Part shown: one piece after another, positions 49,655-64,000 of the stretch | Layout of the letters: every line of letters begins with the position of its first letter | How positions within the stretch are numbered: the stretch's first letter is position 1 | NCBI GenBank assembly: GCA_025403435.1 | Contig: CM046327.1 | Location: 16,988,440-17,052,439, forward strand | Origin: Artocarpus heterophyllus | Taxonomy: Eukaryota > Streptophyta > Magnoliopsida > Rosales > Moraceae | DNA length: 64,000 bases | Reading direction: 5' to 3' | Translations under genes and position numbers: made by a program | Notes under the pieces: generated by a model | Told to the model about the DNA's origin: nothing | The model's input: only the letters and a program-made list of their open reading frames with translations | Databases searched by the model: none

Positions 49655-50979
49655 TAAACATATCTCTCTTTGATATAATTTGTCCATTTTCTTTTATTAG
49701 ATTTTGTAATTTTAGCATTTTCTTTATGAATAAAAATATTTGTTCACTTAGATTTCATTATATAGCAGTGATAAGTCTGATTTTGTTATCTCTACGATTT
49801 CTGTTTGATTTTTTGTAAAATGTGCAGCTCTTGAGTGTCAGACTTGAAAGATTTTGGACGTATGAAAATCGACATATATAACGAGTACAGTGTATCTATT
49901 AGAAGAGCCTATAGTATATAGGTGGAGCGTGCTTTGAAAGAGTAGAATATTCAATTCTTGTGGAGTTGGATTTTATCTCTTTTTTAGAGTAAGAGTGCAC
50001 AAAAAATCATCCATGTCCAAGATATGTTTGGCACACCAATTTTGGATTGAGATTAAGATTAAGAATAAGGTTAAAATAATTTATCCTTATCTAACATTTG
50101 ACATAAAAAAATAATTCCATTAATTATATATTGACCCAAAATCATCATGCATTTGTGAGATTATTAATCCCGTGAAAAAGGTAGGATTATTAGTCCAAAC
50201 AATTACGTTAGAGTACTTCACCCCTTTCCCCCATCCCTCATCGTAGATATGCCATCCACCCTTCCCGACATATACCCTTCGACATGCGAGGGTCCTATTA
50301 TTGTCACAACCTCATCGTCGTCCTTAATGCAAACTCCTTGAGGCTTATGGAGGTTGGTTTGACTGTACCTAGTATGTAGATTGTTTATTTTTTTATAAAA
50401 TCCGTAATTGTAGTATTTTTCTTAACTAATTATAATATTTATTTTAATGAGTGTTTGAAAAATAAATTAAAACTTAAAACTGTAGTATGTAAAAATTTTA
50501 TATTATAATATATAAAAATTTTATACTGTAACCGTTAAAACTTTGGTTTCCACAAACTTTATTATTTGAATGAAAATTCCCATTTTTTTTTTTTAAAGAA
50601 CTCTAAAAAAGAGAAAAAAAATTTTGACAGGCATTTTTCTAGCGGGGCCTCAGATTTGACCAAGGAGGCTCTTGGGCCATAACCGGATAACCGAGGCCCA
50701 GTACGAAAACCAGCCTTGTCGGATATGTCAGAAACGATCCCGAAATTAAAGTAACAGTTACGCTTTCCAAAAATGAGCTGTACTACATTCAAACTGCTCA
50801 ATCTAAGCCGTACACGACAGCTACCCCAGAAAATGAACGAATACGATTCCAGAACTTGAAGTGGTTTTTCCCAAAAAGAGATACAACGGAAAAGAAAAAA
50901 GATTTAAAAAATCTCGACGCCCAAACTAACCATGGTTAAGAATAACCGACCTGCGGTTAAATTCCCCAAGCTTTCCCCC
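49655..50979. other. intergenic DNA and tubulin upstream region
   Basis: No gene seen. The last few hundred bases are less AT-rich and form the tubulin promoter. Confidence 0.5.
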
Positions 50980-50987
50980 TATAAAAA
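50980..50987 (+). promoter_or_regulatory. TATA box of the alpha-tubulin gene
   Basis: TATAAAAA in a C-rich context (CCCCCTATAAAAAC), about 168 bp before the ATG. This fits a transcription start near 51010 and a leader of about 135 bp. Confidence 0.7.
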
Positions 50988-51132
50988 CTAAGCAGAGCAG
51001 AGAACGCAGACCTCACAAAGCGCCGGCGTCTTAATAAACGCCATTTTTCCCTCTCTTTCAGATATTCTCTTTCCGCCATTGTTAAAGCTTTCGCGACCAT
51101 CGATTTTCTCTCTCGTATTCTTCTTTTTGTGA

Positions 51133-53430
<2,298 letters not shown>

Positions 53431-54139
53431 GCGAAGATCATATCACCCAGCAGTCAATAGGGTAATCTCTATGTTGTTAAATGTGTTTCCGTTTTACTTT
53501 CTGAACTGTGTTTGCTGCTTTGCTTCGTGTGAAGTGGCTTTGATGTCTGTGTTTTTCATGTACTAGATTTCTCAATGACATTATTGTGGCTTCGCTTTTC
53601 TGTTTTATGTCTTCCGGTTCTCCGTTTTGATGGTTACTGAATTATCTGCGCTTGATTATTTAATTCTATATAATATGGGGCTCTGTGTGCAATTTTATCG
53701 TATATGTATCCATGAATATGCATATATGTAGTTCCCTGAATGCTGATTTTTTTTTTCCCCGAGGATTCTGTTTGGATTTTAGAACTATATATTAAATTAT
53801 GAATCTATTATTAAACTTTTTCGGGGGAAAAAATAATTCCATTTTATGTCAAAGTGGCTTTGTGTGCAATTGAAGTATCCACTCTTTTAGTCTTTTTCAC
53901 CGTCATATTTCTTTTATTTGGATTTTATAACTAAATATTAAAATTATTAGTCTACAAACATAATTAAACTTTTCGCTGGAATAACTTGTTCAATTTATAT
54001 TTAAGTGGCTTTGCCTGTAATTGAAATATCTATACTCTTTTTAACCATCTTGTGCCCATTTAAAAAAATTAAGTTTAATCGTGGACCTTTATAAGCATTA
54101 TTCTTCATGAACCTTACAACATCGTAATTTTCTTACTCT
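53431..54139 (+). other. alpha-tubulin 3' UTR and flank with a tandem duplication
   Basis: The 3' UTR follows the stop. From about 53765 to 54055 two diverged units with a period near 146 bp repeat (TTTGGATTTTAGAACTA and TTTGGATTTTATAACTA; GTGGCTTTGTGTGCAATTGA and GTGGCTTTGCCTGTAATTGA). Confidence 0.6.
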
Positions 54140-54148
54140 TTATTTTAA

Positions 54149-55395
54149 AGGTAATTGGCACGTAGGTGATAGTTAAGTGCCCCATTTTTTAATTTTGACA
54201 AAACATCCCATGAACTTTTTAAGCAGGTGCAATTAACATCTTTTCGTCAAAGTCGGTTAAGTTTCTAACCAAATACATAGGCAACGTAATATATATTATA
54301 AGAGGGTATTTTGATAAAATCACAATCAAAATATATTTTATTAAAAAATATAAACCCTTCATCACCATAAGCCACAGAACACGCAAGAAACTCCATCAGA
54401 ACAAGGAGTATGCACAAAAAGCAACTTTGCCCATCTTTCTTGATTCTCCGCAATGAAACACTGAACACAACAAAGCAAAGCCAAGATAATATGTGCATAT
54501 ATATATATATAAATATATATACATTGAAGAAATTTGGGCGGCATAGAGAGCTTTTGGGGCTGCTCGCGATTGGGGGCGAAGGAAAAAGAAATCTTAAAAA
54601 AAAAAAAATCACAATCCTCTACTTCCATCGTTGATCAGTGGCAGTTCATATAACATCATTTTCCCAGTTCCGACTACCTTTTTTCTATTTATCATTTCCA
54701 AGATTGAACAAATACTAATCTTGAAACAAATAGAACAAAAAGATATGGCTTTGGATTTTTGCTTATTGAGGCGGGGGTTTGAATATATAAAACTTATTAT
54801 TGCCGACAAGTTTAGCACCACACTGAATCCTGTTGCTGCTCGTTGAGAGTAGCTTCAAAGATCTTCTCCAGATCTGGTTCGATGTTGGACTCGGTAGTGG
54901 AGAGACCCAAATAGCCATTGCAAGAGATAGGATAGCGGTTGGACTCTTTGAAGCGGTCGGCGATGGTGGAGAGTAAGGAGGCGCCGCCCCAAGGGGGGCA
55001 TGGTTGGACTGCATTTGGTGGAGGCATCGCCTTGTTTCCTTTGCGAGATGACATCACACTTGAGTGATAGCGATGGCGACCCATTTGAGCGTTGCATCTT
55101 AGGTCTTTGTTGCGTTGGTTTATGGAGAATGACACTTTAGATGAAAGAGAAAGAAGAAATTGAGTTTTGGTATTTTTCTTGTTCTTTTGTTTCTTAAGAC
55201 CTTGTTTCAATGAAGGTCATTTTGGTCTTTTTGATGTGTTAGGTCATGTGAGAGGGTCATGTGCAATTGTCCGTGGAAAATTTGACGGATTTGAATAGAA
55301 AGGTGTGAATTGCACTTGATTATTGAGTTTGGGGCCTATTCAAGAACCAATTGTTACCTACTAAATAGTTTAGGGACTATTCGTATCAATTACCC
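54149..55395. mobile_element. Mutator-like element, Pack-MULE candidate (1,247 bp)
   Basis: The left end AGGTAATTGGCACG and the right end (reverse complement GGGTAATTGATACG) are inverted repeats. They extend for about 120 bp in diverged form (GTGCAATTAACATCTTTTC and GTGCAATTCACACCTTTC). Flanks TTATTTTAA (54140-54148) and TTATTTTTA (55396-55404) match at 8 of 9 positions, the MULE target size. No transposase is seen. The interior (about 54340-55200) is less AT-rich than the surroundings and has minus-strand open frames, suggesting captured host sequence. Confidence 0.7.
54812..55210 (-). other. open frame inside the MULE, possible captured gene fragment
   Basis: 132 codons open. The centre is protein-like (PPPNAVQPCPPWGGASLL, then TIADRFKESNRYPISCNGYL), richer in GC than the element's ends. 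I do not recognise the source gene. The N-terminal part (KKQKNKKNTK) looks like non-coding A-rich DNA. It is likely a fragment rather than a functional gene. Confidence 0.35.
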
Positions 55396-55409
55396 TTATT
55401 TTTATTTTT

Positions 55410-56690
55410 ATTTTTATGAAGTAAAGGGCTGGATTATATTAAGCGGGCAAATTTCCCAAAACAATACTTGGGCATAAAATTAATTCTTGAGACACTAGGG
55501 AAAGATGAAAACACTTTCCAAATTGCAGCGACCACCCTCAAAGTTGGTTCATTGACATCTAATTGGGAATTACTATTAGTTGCATTTAGTTTTCAAGACA
55601 TAGCCCCTCTAATAGCAATACGCTCAGCAATATTGAACAAGGCAGACCCTCAAAGGAATTTCCGTTATATTGAACAAGCATGCTCCAAAGAGAAAATTTT
55701 CCCAAACCTCTTGGGCAAAGGAACAGTTCCACCACACATGATTTGAAAAGTCTTTGAGCACAAAGAACAACAAAACACACAAAACAGGTTCACAAGTTAG
55801 CTCTCACAAGGAAAATCCCATGACAGGAACGACCTATTGAACACTATTATCTTAAGTACCTTGATCAGAATAGAAGATATCCAAATACCAACCGGCATTA
55901 CTTATAAGGTCATCAAAGAACAACTCTCGTGGAGAAAATAACTTTGAAAGAATTAGGTATTGGGAATCCTGGGGTCTTCAAAAACGTTGTCGACCGTCAC
56001 CAACCCGCCACCGCAGACCCAAATCCAAATCTACACATACCCAAAAAAATACTCCGCCAAGCGCATTAGGGGTTATGTCCCACATCAGCCTGCATGAACT
56101 AAATAAAAGCTAGAAAATATTTTGCTTTACACACGAGGGACTTTGGATGTTGGAGGATCCGCCGACATTGTTTTGCAGTAAGAGAGCAGTTAAGGGGCTA
56201 ACATCATGTAACTCAAGGCACCCATCAGATTAGATCGTATAGCTTCTTACAACGTTTTCACTGGATGCTCCTAGATGAGTCAGAACCACTCGACCAAAAA
56301 TGAGCCATAAAAGCCTGTGATTCATGACACAAAAGAGCAGGAGCATTTTAGAGATGATCATCGCTTAAGTTGTCAAGAGTAGCTCGACCGAAAAGAATAC
56401 TGACATTTGCAAAAAGATACAAAGAAGGTTGCCAATACTCTAATTATGTCTTAACAATGGCTGTAGGCCCTCAGCACAAAGAACAGAGAGCGGGCATCCT
56501 TGATGGAGACTCCAACTTAGAACCACATAACCATAAAACACACCATCAGTAAGGAGCAAAATTCGAGATATTATTATGCAATCCATGACCATCCAAATCC
56601 AAAGGCTAGGGAACCCAATCCCGTGCATCTTCTTTATGAAACCGCATCTCACACAATCGTAAGCTTTGCTCAAAGCAAGTTAAGCAGATA
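55410..56690 (-). mobile_element. LINE (non-LTR retrotransposon) fragment with RT remnant
   Basis: The minus-strand frame at 56673-56440 encodes MSKAYDCVRCGFIKKMHGIGFPSLWIWMV in pieces, with later HQGCPLS (usual RQGDPLS) and CAEGLQPLL. These are typical of the L1-type reverse transcriptase of plant LINEs. Further along the minus strand (about 55735), WNCSFAQEVW resembles the zf-RVT region of the same proteins. Stops and gaps show decay. The catalytic YADD box was not found. Confidence 0.75.
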
Positions 56691-58900
56691 TCAATATATA
56701 TATATATATATATATATGTATAAAAGATTATAATTTTTTTTAATATCACAATAAAAAATATTTACAACTGTGTTTATTAGATAATAAAATAAGATTATAA
56801 ATTTATTTATTCATCATCATTAATGTTGAATACTGATCAAAGTATAATGATTACTTGTGCAGGTTTGGAATGGTGTAGTTTAAAACTTTACGGTTTGAAC
56901 TGTGAGTTTTGAATTGTATTGTTTGAATAGTGATTTTGAACTGACGTTTGAAACGTAAATATTTAAAATGAGATAAAACATCACATCAAGTTTAAAACGA
57001 GAACTGATGCTTAGAAAACTATAGTTTATGAAAGAAAAACATAATGAGAATAGTTTTTACTGTAGAAAATAGTTCAAACTGTGTGAACTTGAGGAGGAGA
57101 CAGTTTAAATTTTAGAGGTTTTGACCGCTTTAAAACCGCCTTCATGGTTTGAACTGACCTTAGATATTAATCCATCAAACGTCAATTTGAATAGCCTTTA
57201 TGGTTTAAACTGCTTTAAACGATTTTGAACTTACATATCAAACATATCAAACGGTCTATGCATATTTATGATAATGAACTAGAACTATAATTATATTCAT
57301 TATCATAAAGATTACTAACTTTAAATTGTGATTGTCTTCGTTACTAAGTTGGACAATATATCTATATATATATTGACACATATATGATCAATGATTCAAT
57401 GAACAAGAGCATAATGATTGCATCTTTATATTAACGAAATAAGATTATAAATTCATTATTATCATAATGAAATATGATTACAAATGGCTATGAAAAATAA
57501 TAGATAAATATATATTCAAAATACGCAAAAAGGGCATAACAGGTATTACAAGTCTATAATTTTTTGAAAGAAGACGTATTTGTAATATTGTGAAAAAATT
57601 AACATTTTTAAACTCAATGTTGACAAATTGGACACTTTGTATAATTACTTCAAAAATCTATAAGGGTGCAACTTACAAGGAAAGAAAAATAATTTTGAAC
57701 CCAGAGCCGGCTCAAGACAATGAGAGCCTAAGGCAAAATGCTTTAAAGAGGCCTTTTAATCTTTTATGATAACTTTAATTTTACTAAACCTTTTTAGCTT
57801 TCGGAGATGCAAAATTATTTATTAGATAGTATAGCTAATCCATTTAATGTTTTTTGTAACAATGTGGATCTTAAATAAGATTTTATCAGTTTTAATTTTG
57901 AAAAACTTCTTTTTGCAGAAGCTTCTGTTATTGGAATTATTAATAATATTCTACAAGCAACGTAAGTATTTGTCATATTTAGATTCATATTTCCTACTAG
58001 ACATTTTATAACTAAAAATCAAAGACAAACCCAACAAGAAATATTCCAAACAAGAGCAAATAAATAAGAAGACAATATAATTTATTAGAGAGATAATAAA
58101 AGAGACAATAAAACGTGGAATTAAAGGAATGCTATAAGCTTTTTTCCTGCAATTTCCAAGCTCTATGCAAAATTCATTTGAAGAAACGTTAGAGTGCTTT
58201 TGCTAACAAATTTGGGAAGAAGCTTTAGATCAGAAAGTGAGAAGATGATGAGTAAAGAAATGGTTGAGAAGAAACGGCAAAAAAACTAATGATATACCAT
58301 TTTTCTTTTCTTTTTCTTTTTATTAAAAACTTGAGAATAGATGGAAAAGACAATTAGGGTCCAGCATAAAATTAGAAACTAGACTTCTTTTTTTTGAAAA
58401 AGAACTAGACTCTTATGAACGTTGTTTTTCCTTAGAAGAACATAAAGACAAAAGTAAATTCATTTTTTATTTAAAGTTTTGTGCTATATAGTACAAAATT
58501 TAGGCCATATTTTTTTTTTCCAAAATCAAATGGCAGGTTAAAAGCTCTAAAAAAGCAAACCTAACTTGAAAATAGGCCTACCTAACATAATGCTTATTCC
58601 TTTAAAAAAAAATTAATGGTTCACAAGTAAGACTACAACCTATTGCCTCCTAATTATTTTTTCTCTTCCCTTTTGGCATCCCACATATCAAAGAATTTTC
58701 TAAGCAACAAAATGCATTTTTAGTAACCCTGAAATTATATGTGCACCTCTTAAAATATGATAGAAGTGGGTGGAAAATTCCTACCATGTGTCCACTACTT
58801 ATTTATTTATTTTTCATAGAGAGTGAGCAATACAGTAATATTACATTTAAATAGCCCTAGTATTTCACATATGATAGATATCTTTTCCAAGTCCTCCAGT
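56691..58900. other. AT-rich DNA with transposon debris
   Basis: No gene seen. A TA microsatellite lies at 56694-56716. The stretch 56860-57260 is full of GGTTTGAACTG-like words in both orientations, suggesting a fold-back MITE. CAGAGCCGGCTCAAGAC at 57702 looks like one hAT terminus without a detected partner. Long T or A runs are frequent. Confidence 0.45.
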
Positions 58901-59350
58901 TATCTCTAATGGTTTCTCAAGTCAAGTGCATTGCGATTCTTTTCAGGTTAGTATTTTTATGGCACTAAACAAAATAAAATTAAAAAGTACTAATTTTGAT
59001 TTTTTTTGTTGCTGTCATGTCAAATTCTTCTAGTAATCATGATAACTACCAACGACAAAAAAAGTAAATTTTATAATTACTAGTGGTAATTACTAATGTG
59101 AAAGTTTCATAAAGAAAATAATTAAATCTAGTATTGTTTATGAAATATTCCTTTTTATTGCAAATAAAAGTTAGCCTTTTATTTTTGTTCATATCCTAAG
59201 CTTACAATAGAAGCATTTTGAAAATGAAGCTTTTTTAAATTGACATTTAGTGACTATGGGAGTGCAATAATTTTTGTATTACAAAGACAAGAACTTGATG
59301 TAGTGGTCTAGCGTGCTTCTCCTTGCCTTTTTGCACACCGTGTATTGTGT
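58901..59350. repeat. diverged partial copy of the 1.5-kb repeat
   Basis: Matches parts of 61320-61730 and 62795-63230: GTTGCTGTCATGTCAAATTC, TAAATCTAGTATTGTTTAT and GACAAGAACTTGATGTAGTGG occur in the same order. The similarity stops after the GTGTATTGTGTG phrase. Confidence 0.7.
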
Positions 59351-61139
59351 GTTTATTTTGTTGGTTTTTATAAAATGATTTTAGAGAAAATATGCATAAA
59401 CATAGTAAAGATATATATTGTATATAACAAAATTTTTCATAAAACTTTTGCAAAACATTGCTATAGCTTATGTTAATTTAATGCTAAATAAATATATATA
59501 ATCAATGGTTACCCAATTGAAGCAAGTAGGTTGGAAATCTTCTATGAGAATTGTTCTTTATATAAAACCACAATCTTTCTTGCCTAGTACTTAGTACTGA
59601 ATGAATGTATGTGTAAGTATAGGAGGAATTGGGTTTCTAGAATCACTATACTAACTTTTAGTCTCCCACTAATCTTAAAACATGAGCAAAGTGAGATTGG
59701 GAATGTAAAAACATTTCTTTTCTTCTCTTTCTATCTCTACATGCCTATGGCTAGGGGTCTTGGTAGAATTTTTTACAATCCAAATAAGACTCTCAATTGT
59801 ATGTAGAATGAATAGAAGAACCCCTATTTGTAGAAAATGAGAGACACAATTAATTCTGGAAGCTTCATTTAAATAAATTAATTATTACATATTTAATTAA
59901 AATAAAAGATAAACTCTTCCTTTCCTTTATTTGTAGTAGGCACCATAGACAAAGAGATTCTCTATGTGTGTAGTGCCAATCACCTTTTAGAAGGAAAGAG
60001 AGTGTTGTTTCCCACTTTGATTTGTTTTTGAATTTCAAATTCCTAAATTGGAAAAATCACATTTACCAAAATTAGAAAAATCTAGAAAGAGAAAACTTAG
60101 TGAACAAGATTTGGATTGTATAGGGAACCCTTCCCTATGCTTGTGCATGCAACACACTATGGGTGGGTTTTATAGTATGTCTTCTAAAATTAATTATTAT
60201 TTAATAATCTTATTATTTATAAATTAATTTATAATTAACTCTTTGAGTGATTATTAATTTAGAATTCCATAATTGTAAATTAATTAATTAAACTAATAAT
60301 TTTATTTGTTCAAACAGTGTTTGTAAGGATGACAGAGGGGCTAATGGACCTATAATTTCAAGCTCCAATAAAACAATATATTAATTAAACTTTTTAATTA
60401 ATATATTATTTTTTTATTAACTCCAATGTTACGCTACTAAAAATTTAGAATTACACTCTTAAAATTATAGATATAATTACTCATATTTTAAAGTTGTCCA
60501 GCTGATATAGTCATTACATTTAAATTAATTCTCCATATATAATTTATAATTACAGCTAGGTAAAATCTGTTAACTCTCTAATTGTATTTTTATTTTTTAG
60601 TGTTATTAATTCTCCAATGAATAATAAATTTATGAACTTATTCACGAATTGTGCACTCAAATTATTCAAGACTTGAATCAATACTCAAGAGATTTATTAA
60701 TCTACTTCTTATTAAAGAAGGAATAGATTCTATTATTGAAATATTAGCAGTCCCCACTACTTACTTCATTATATCTCCAAAACACTAGGAATAGGATTAG
60801 ATTCTCAAATTCATATTGAGTATACTAAAAAACATAATTTTATAAATAAGAGTCTCCTAATAATTCAAGAATAAGATCATTTTATACATGATCAATAGTC
60901 GATGTGATTAGAACTTGCTATGTTTTAATGAAAATTATTAAGCCATTCATGTCATATCGTGCCCTGGTTTTACATAATCTCATTATATACAATGTACTCA
61001 TTTAACGATACATTAACAGTTTGGATAAAGCTGTTTCATTCTTAATAGAAAAGACCATCACTAGTAACATTGAATTAAAGATTCCATACTTTAATTGATT
61101 AATTAATTATATATTACTGACTATTTTAATTATTATTGT
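59351..61139. other. AT-rich DNA, possible reverse copia LTR remnant
   Basis: No gene seen. A stretch near 60320-61070 (for example TCGTGCCCTGGTTTTACATA) resembles the style of plant copia LTRs read in reverse, but no ends or target duplications were resolved. This is a low-confidence inference. Confidence 0.3.
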
Positions 61140-62609
61140 TAAATGTTATCTTCTAGTATATAACACTTATATGTAATATTTAGAGTCAAATAGATAATTA
61201 TAAAATTTTAATTATATTTATAAAGTATTCAAAATATATGTACGTAAATATAATGAAAAATTCCTTTATTTATTTGTTTAAAATATGTCTATTACAAAAG
61301 ACATCACATATTTTAAGGCCATTATGATTTTCATGGTACTAAAAAATAAACATTTATTAGTTTTGATTATTTTATTTTGTGTTGCTGTCACGTCAAATTC
61401 TTTAATAATTATAACAATTATCAATGTCGATGATACTGAGTTCTATAATTACTTGTGGTAATTACTTGACAGTCATAAAAAAAAATAAAATCTAGTATTG
61501 TTTATAAAATATTTCTTATTCTTATTGCTAAGAAAGGTAACCCTTTATTTTTGTAAATATCCTCAGTTCACATTAGAAGTATTTTGAATACGGAATCTCC
61601 ACTTTTGAATATTGACATTTAGTGACAATGAAACTACAACAATTGTTGCATTCCAAAGACAAGAACTTGATGAAGTGGCCTGGCGTACTTCTGTATGCCT
61701 TTTTTTCACACCGTGTATTGTGTGGTTTTTTCCCTGAGCACTCACACTCGGTGGGGTTCACCTGTGTGAGAGAAACGGGCTACAGCCTAAACGGGACAAA
61801 AAAAGTTTTTTTTTTTTTTTTTTTCCATAAGGTAGAGCCATTTCCACTACCGATGACTCTTTTAAATAACAAAAGCAAAACACTCATTTGCATAAAAGAT
61901 CTTGAAAAAACAATTCATCAATCCACTTAGATTTCAATTTGCATGAACTTATCTACTTAATTTCATTAATATATTTTAAGGATAGAGTTAACGACAAAAA
62001 ATGGCTTTGACATGACACAATATATGGGTGGGGACTAATCCACCAACAAAAAAGAAGCTCAAGACTTTCCCACTTGCACCATGGATAAGAAAAACAAGTC
62101 TTTTTTATGGAGAGTTAAAATATATTTCTATTGGCTAGTCACTCTTCACCCTTTATAATGGATTAAATCCGTAGTGAAATTATTAGCTCTTGCATTATTC
62201 CAAGTCTCTAAGAACACTGATCTGAAATTTGAAGGACAGAAAATTAGAAGTGATAGACGGAGGAAGAAAAAGAAAATAGATTTAGACAAATAACAAATAG
62301 TGTGAAATTCAAACTTTATACAGCAATTATTTGCAAGAAAATAAAAGAACTAAAGGAGGACAAGGATTTTCATGGTTAATCATTCTATTGGCCCCTTTTA
62401 TAAAAGAGCTGTAAAGATAAGAAAAGTAGTGCCATATGTCCACCACAATGTGGAACTTGGTCCAAAAACCTCATTTTCTCACTTATAATTTCTTGATTAA
62501 AACGTGGGAAAATTTTGAGCATAAATTGGCATTGCCAAGTTTGTCTCTGCACAAAAATTAACCAATTATAATATATTAATTATATATTCTGAACCAATTT
62601 AATAATCAT
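61140..62609. repeat. 1.5-kb tandem repeat, unit A
   Basis: Aligns with unit B for its whole length. Shared blocks include TTATAAAGTATT, GTTGCTGTCACGTCAAATTC, GGAGAGTTAAAATATATTTC and AAAGATAAGAAAAGTAGTGC, offset by about 1.47-1.55 kb. It contains about 100 bp (61730-61830) not present in unit B. No coding region is recognised. Confidence 0.85.
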
Positions 62610-64000
62610 CTTTAAATATAATCTTTTTGTGTACAACACTATATACAATATTTAAGGTCACATAAGTAATTATAAAATTTTAATAATATTTATAAAGTAT
62701 TTAAAATACATGCCAAAAAAATAATAAAATATTCACTTTATTTATTTATTTAAAAATATGTCCATTATAAAAAACATCACATACTTTATGTGCATTCATT
62801 ACTTTTATGACACTAAAAAATAGCATTTCAAAAGTACTAGTTTTGATTATTTTATTTTACGTTGCTTTCACGTCAAATTCTTCTAGTAATTATAACAATT
62901 ACCAATGTCGATGATACTATAATTACTCATGGTAATTACTTGACAATTTCATAAGGAAAAAAAAAAAAAACAAATCTAGTATTGTTTATAAAATATTTCT
63001 TATTATAGCTAAGAAAAAATAACCCTTTATTTTTTAAATATCCTAAGTTAACATTTGAAGTATTTTGAAAAAGTCGTCTCTGCTTTTGAATATTGATATT
63101 TAGTGGCCATGAGAGCACAATAATTGTCGTTTTCCTCACAAAAAAAAATTTTTGTATTCCAAGGACAAGAACTTGATGTAGTGGCCTGGCGTACTTCTTT
63201 ACGCCTCTTTTTCACACCGTGTATCGCGTGCCTAAAGTAGAGCCATTCCCACTACTGGCTACTCTTTTAAATATCAAAAGCAAAACATTCAAATTAAAAA
63301 AAAAAAAACCCAAAACCCTGAACTCATAAAACCACTTAGATTTCAATTTGCATGAACTTTCCTATTTAATTTCATTAATATAGTTTAAGGAAAGAGTTAA
63401 CGATTATGGGTGGTGTATTAATCCACCAACAAAAAAAAAAAATTCTTTTTATCTTTATAGGTTAAAAAGCTTATTACTCACAATATTATCGACCTAGTTC
63501 AAAATATGGTGTATTTTTTAAATTAAATTTTACTTTTTTATAAATAGTAAGATTATAATCTTATGGGTTAAATAAAATTACTCTGCTAAAAAAAAAAAAA
63601 AAAAAAGAGCTCAAATCTTTTCCACTTGCGCCATGGATAAGAAGTCTTTTTATGGAGAGTTAAAATATATTTCTATTGGCTAGTCACTCTTCATCCTTTG
63701 TAATGGATTAAATCCGTAGTGCAATTATTAGCTCTTGCATTATCCCAAGTCTCTCAGAACACTGATTTGATATTTGAAAGACAAAAATGAGAAACGATAG
63801 ACGGAGGAAGGAAAAAAAATAGATTTAGACAAAATAATAAACAGCATGAAATTCAAATTTTATATAGCAATTATTTGCAAGGAAATAAAAAGAAGTAGGG
63901 GACAAGGAATCTCACGATTCCTCATCTTATTGGCCCCTTACTTTTATAAAAGAGCCGTAAAGATAAGAAAAGTAGTGCCATATGCCCACCACAATGTGGA
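62610..64000. repeat. 1.5-kb tandem repeat, unit B (cut by the window end)
   Basis: Second direct copy. It has an extra segment of about 160 bp (about 63444-63605) next to an A run, absent from unit A. The array may continue beyond the window. Confidence 0.85.

Noticed and set aside
57702..58640. Complete hAT element
   Set aside because: Only one terminus (CAGAGCCGGCTC) was found; no partner end or target duplication.

Overview
The window is nuclear DNA from a flowering plant, most likely a eudicot. The evidence is multi-exon genes with GT-AG introns, plant-type proteins (receptor-like kinase, GPI-type PI-PLC X protein, subtilases, alpha-tubulin), AT-rich intergenic DNA, and a dense load of plant transposons (solo LTRs, MITEs, a MULE, a LINE fragment). 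I could not identify the species. The order DNA polymerase alpha then PI-PLC X protein recalls Arabidopsis chromosome 5 (At5g67100/ICU2 and At5g67130), which suggests partly conserved synteny.

Layout. 1-86 may hold the last exon of a gene entering from the left (weak). 1550-12606 (minus) is the complete 31-exon catalytic subunit of DNA polymerase alpha, with two E2F-like sites about 100-120 bp upstream of its ATG. 12.6-26.3 kb has no intact host gene: a MITE nested in another MITE-like repeat, a 2.0-kb copia-type solo LTR, a 2.0-kb probable gypsy-type solo LTR, another MITE, a hAT-like MITE, and a complete 2.4-kb non-autonomous LTR element (21982-24360) whose LTRs and internal domain are mostly tandem repeats. 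26302-28704 (plus) is a membrane-anchored receptor-like kinase whose catalytic loop has Ser instead of the Mg-binding Asn. 29388-32637 (minus) is a PI-PLC X-domain protein, convergent with the kinase. 33-41 kb is repeat-rich, with two more LTR fragments and MITEs. 41.1-47.6 kb holds two decayed subtilase genes in tandem; the first is split by a 1,967-bp solo LTR with a perfect 5-bp target duplication. 51148-53430 (plus) is an intact four-exon alpha-tubulin gene. 54149-55395 is a Mutator-like element with near-matching 9-bp target duplications and a foreign-looking interior (Pack-MULE candidate), next to a LINE reverse-transcriptase fragment. From 58.9 kb to the end is AT-rich DNA with a roughly 1.5-kb tandem duplication that runs off the window.

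The four intact genes (replicative polymerase, kinase, PLC-like protein, tubulin) are independent housekeeping or signalling genes, not a cluster. The most unusual parts are the tandem-repeat retroelement, the kinase with the altered catalytic loop, the subtilase pseudogene interrupted by a solo LTR, and the Pack-MULE candidate. All gene models were built by hand from reading frames and splice signals; all exon phases close in frame.
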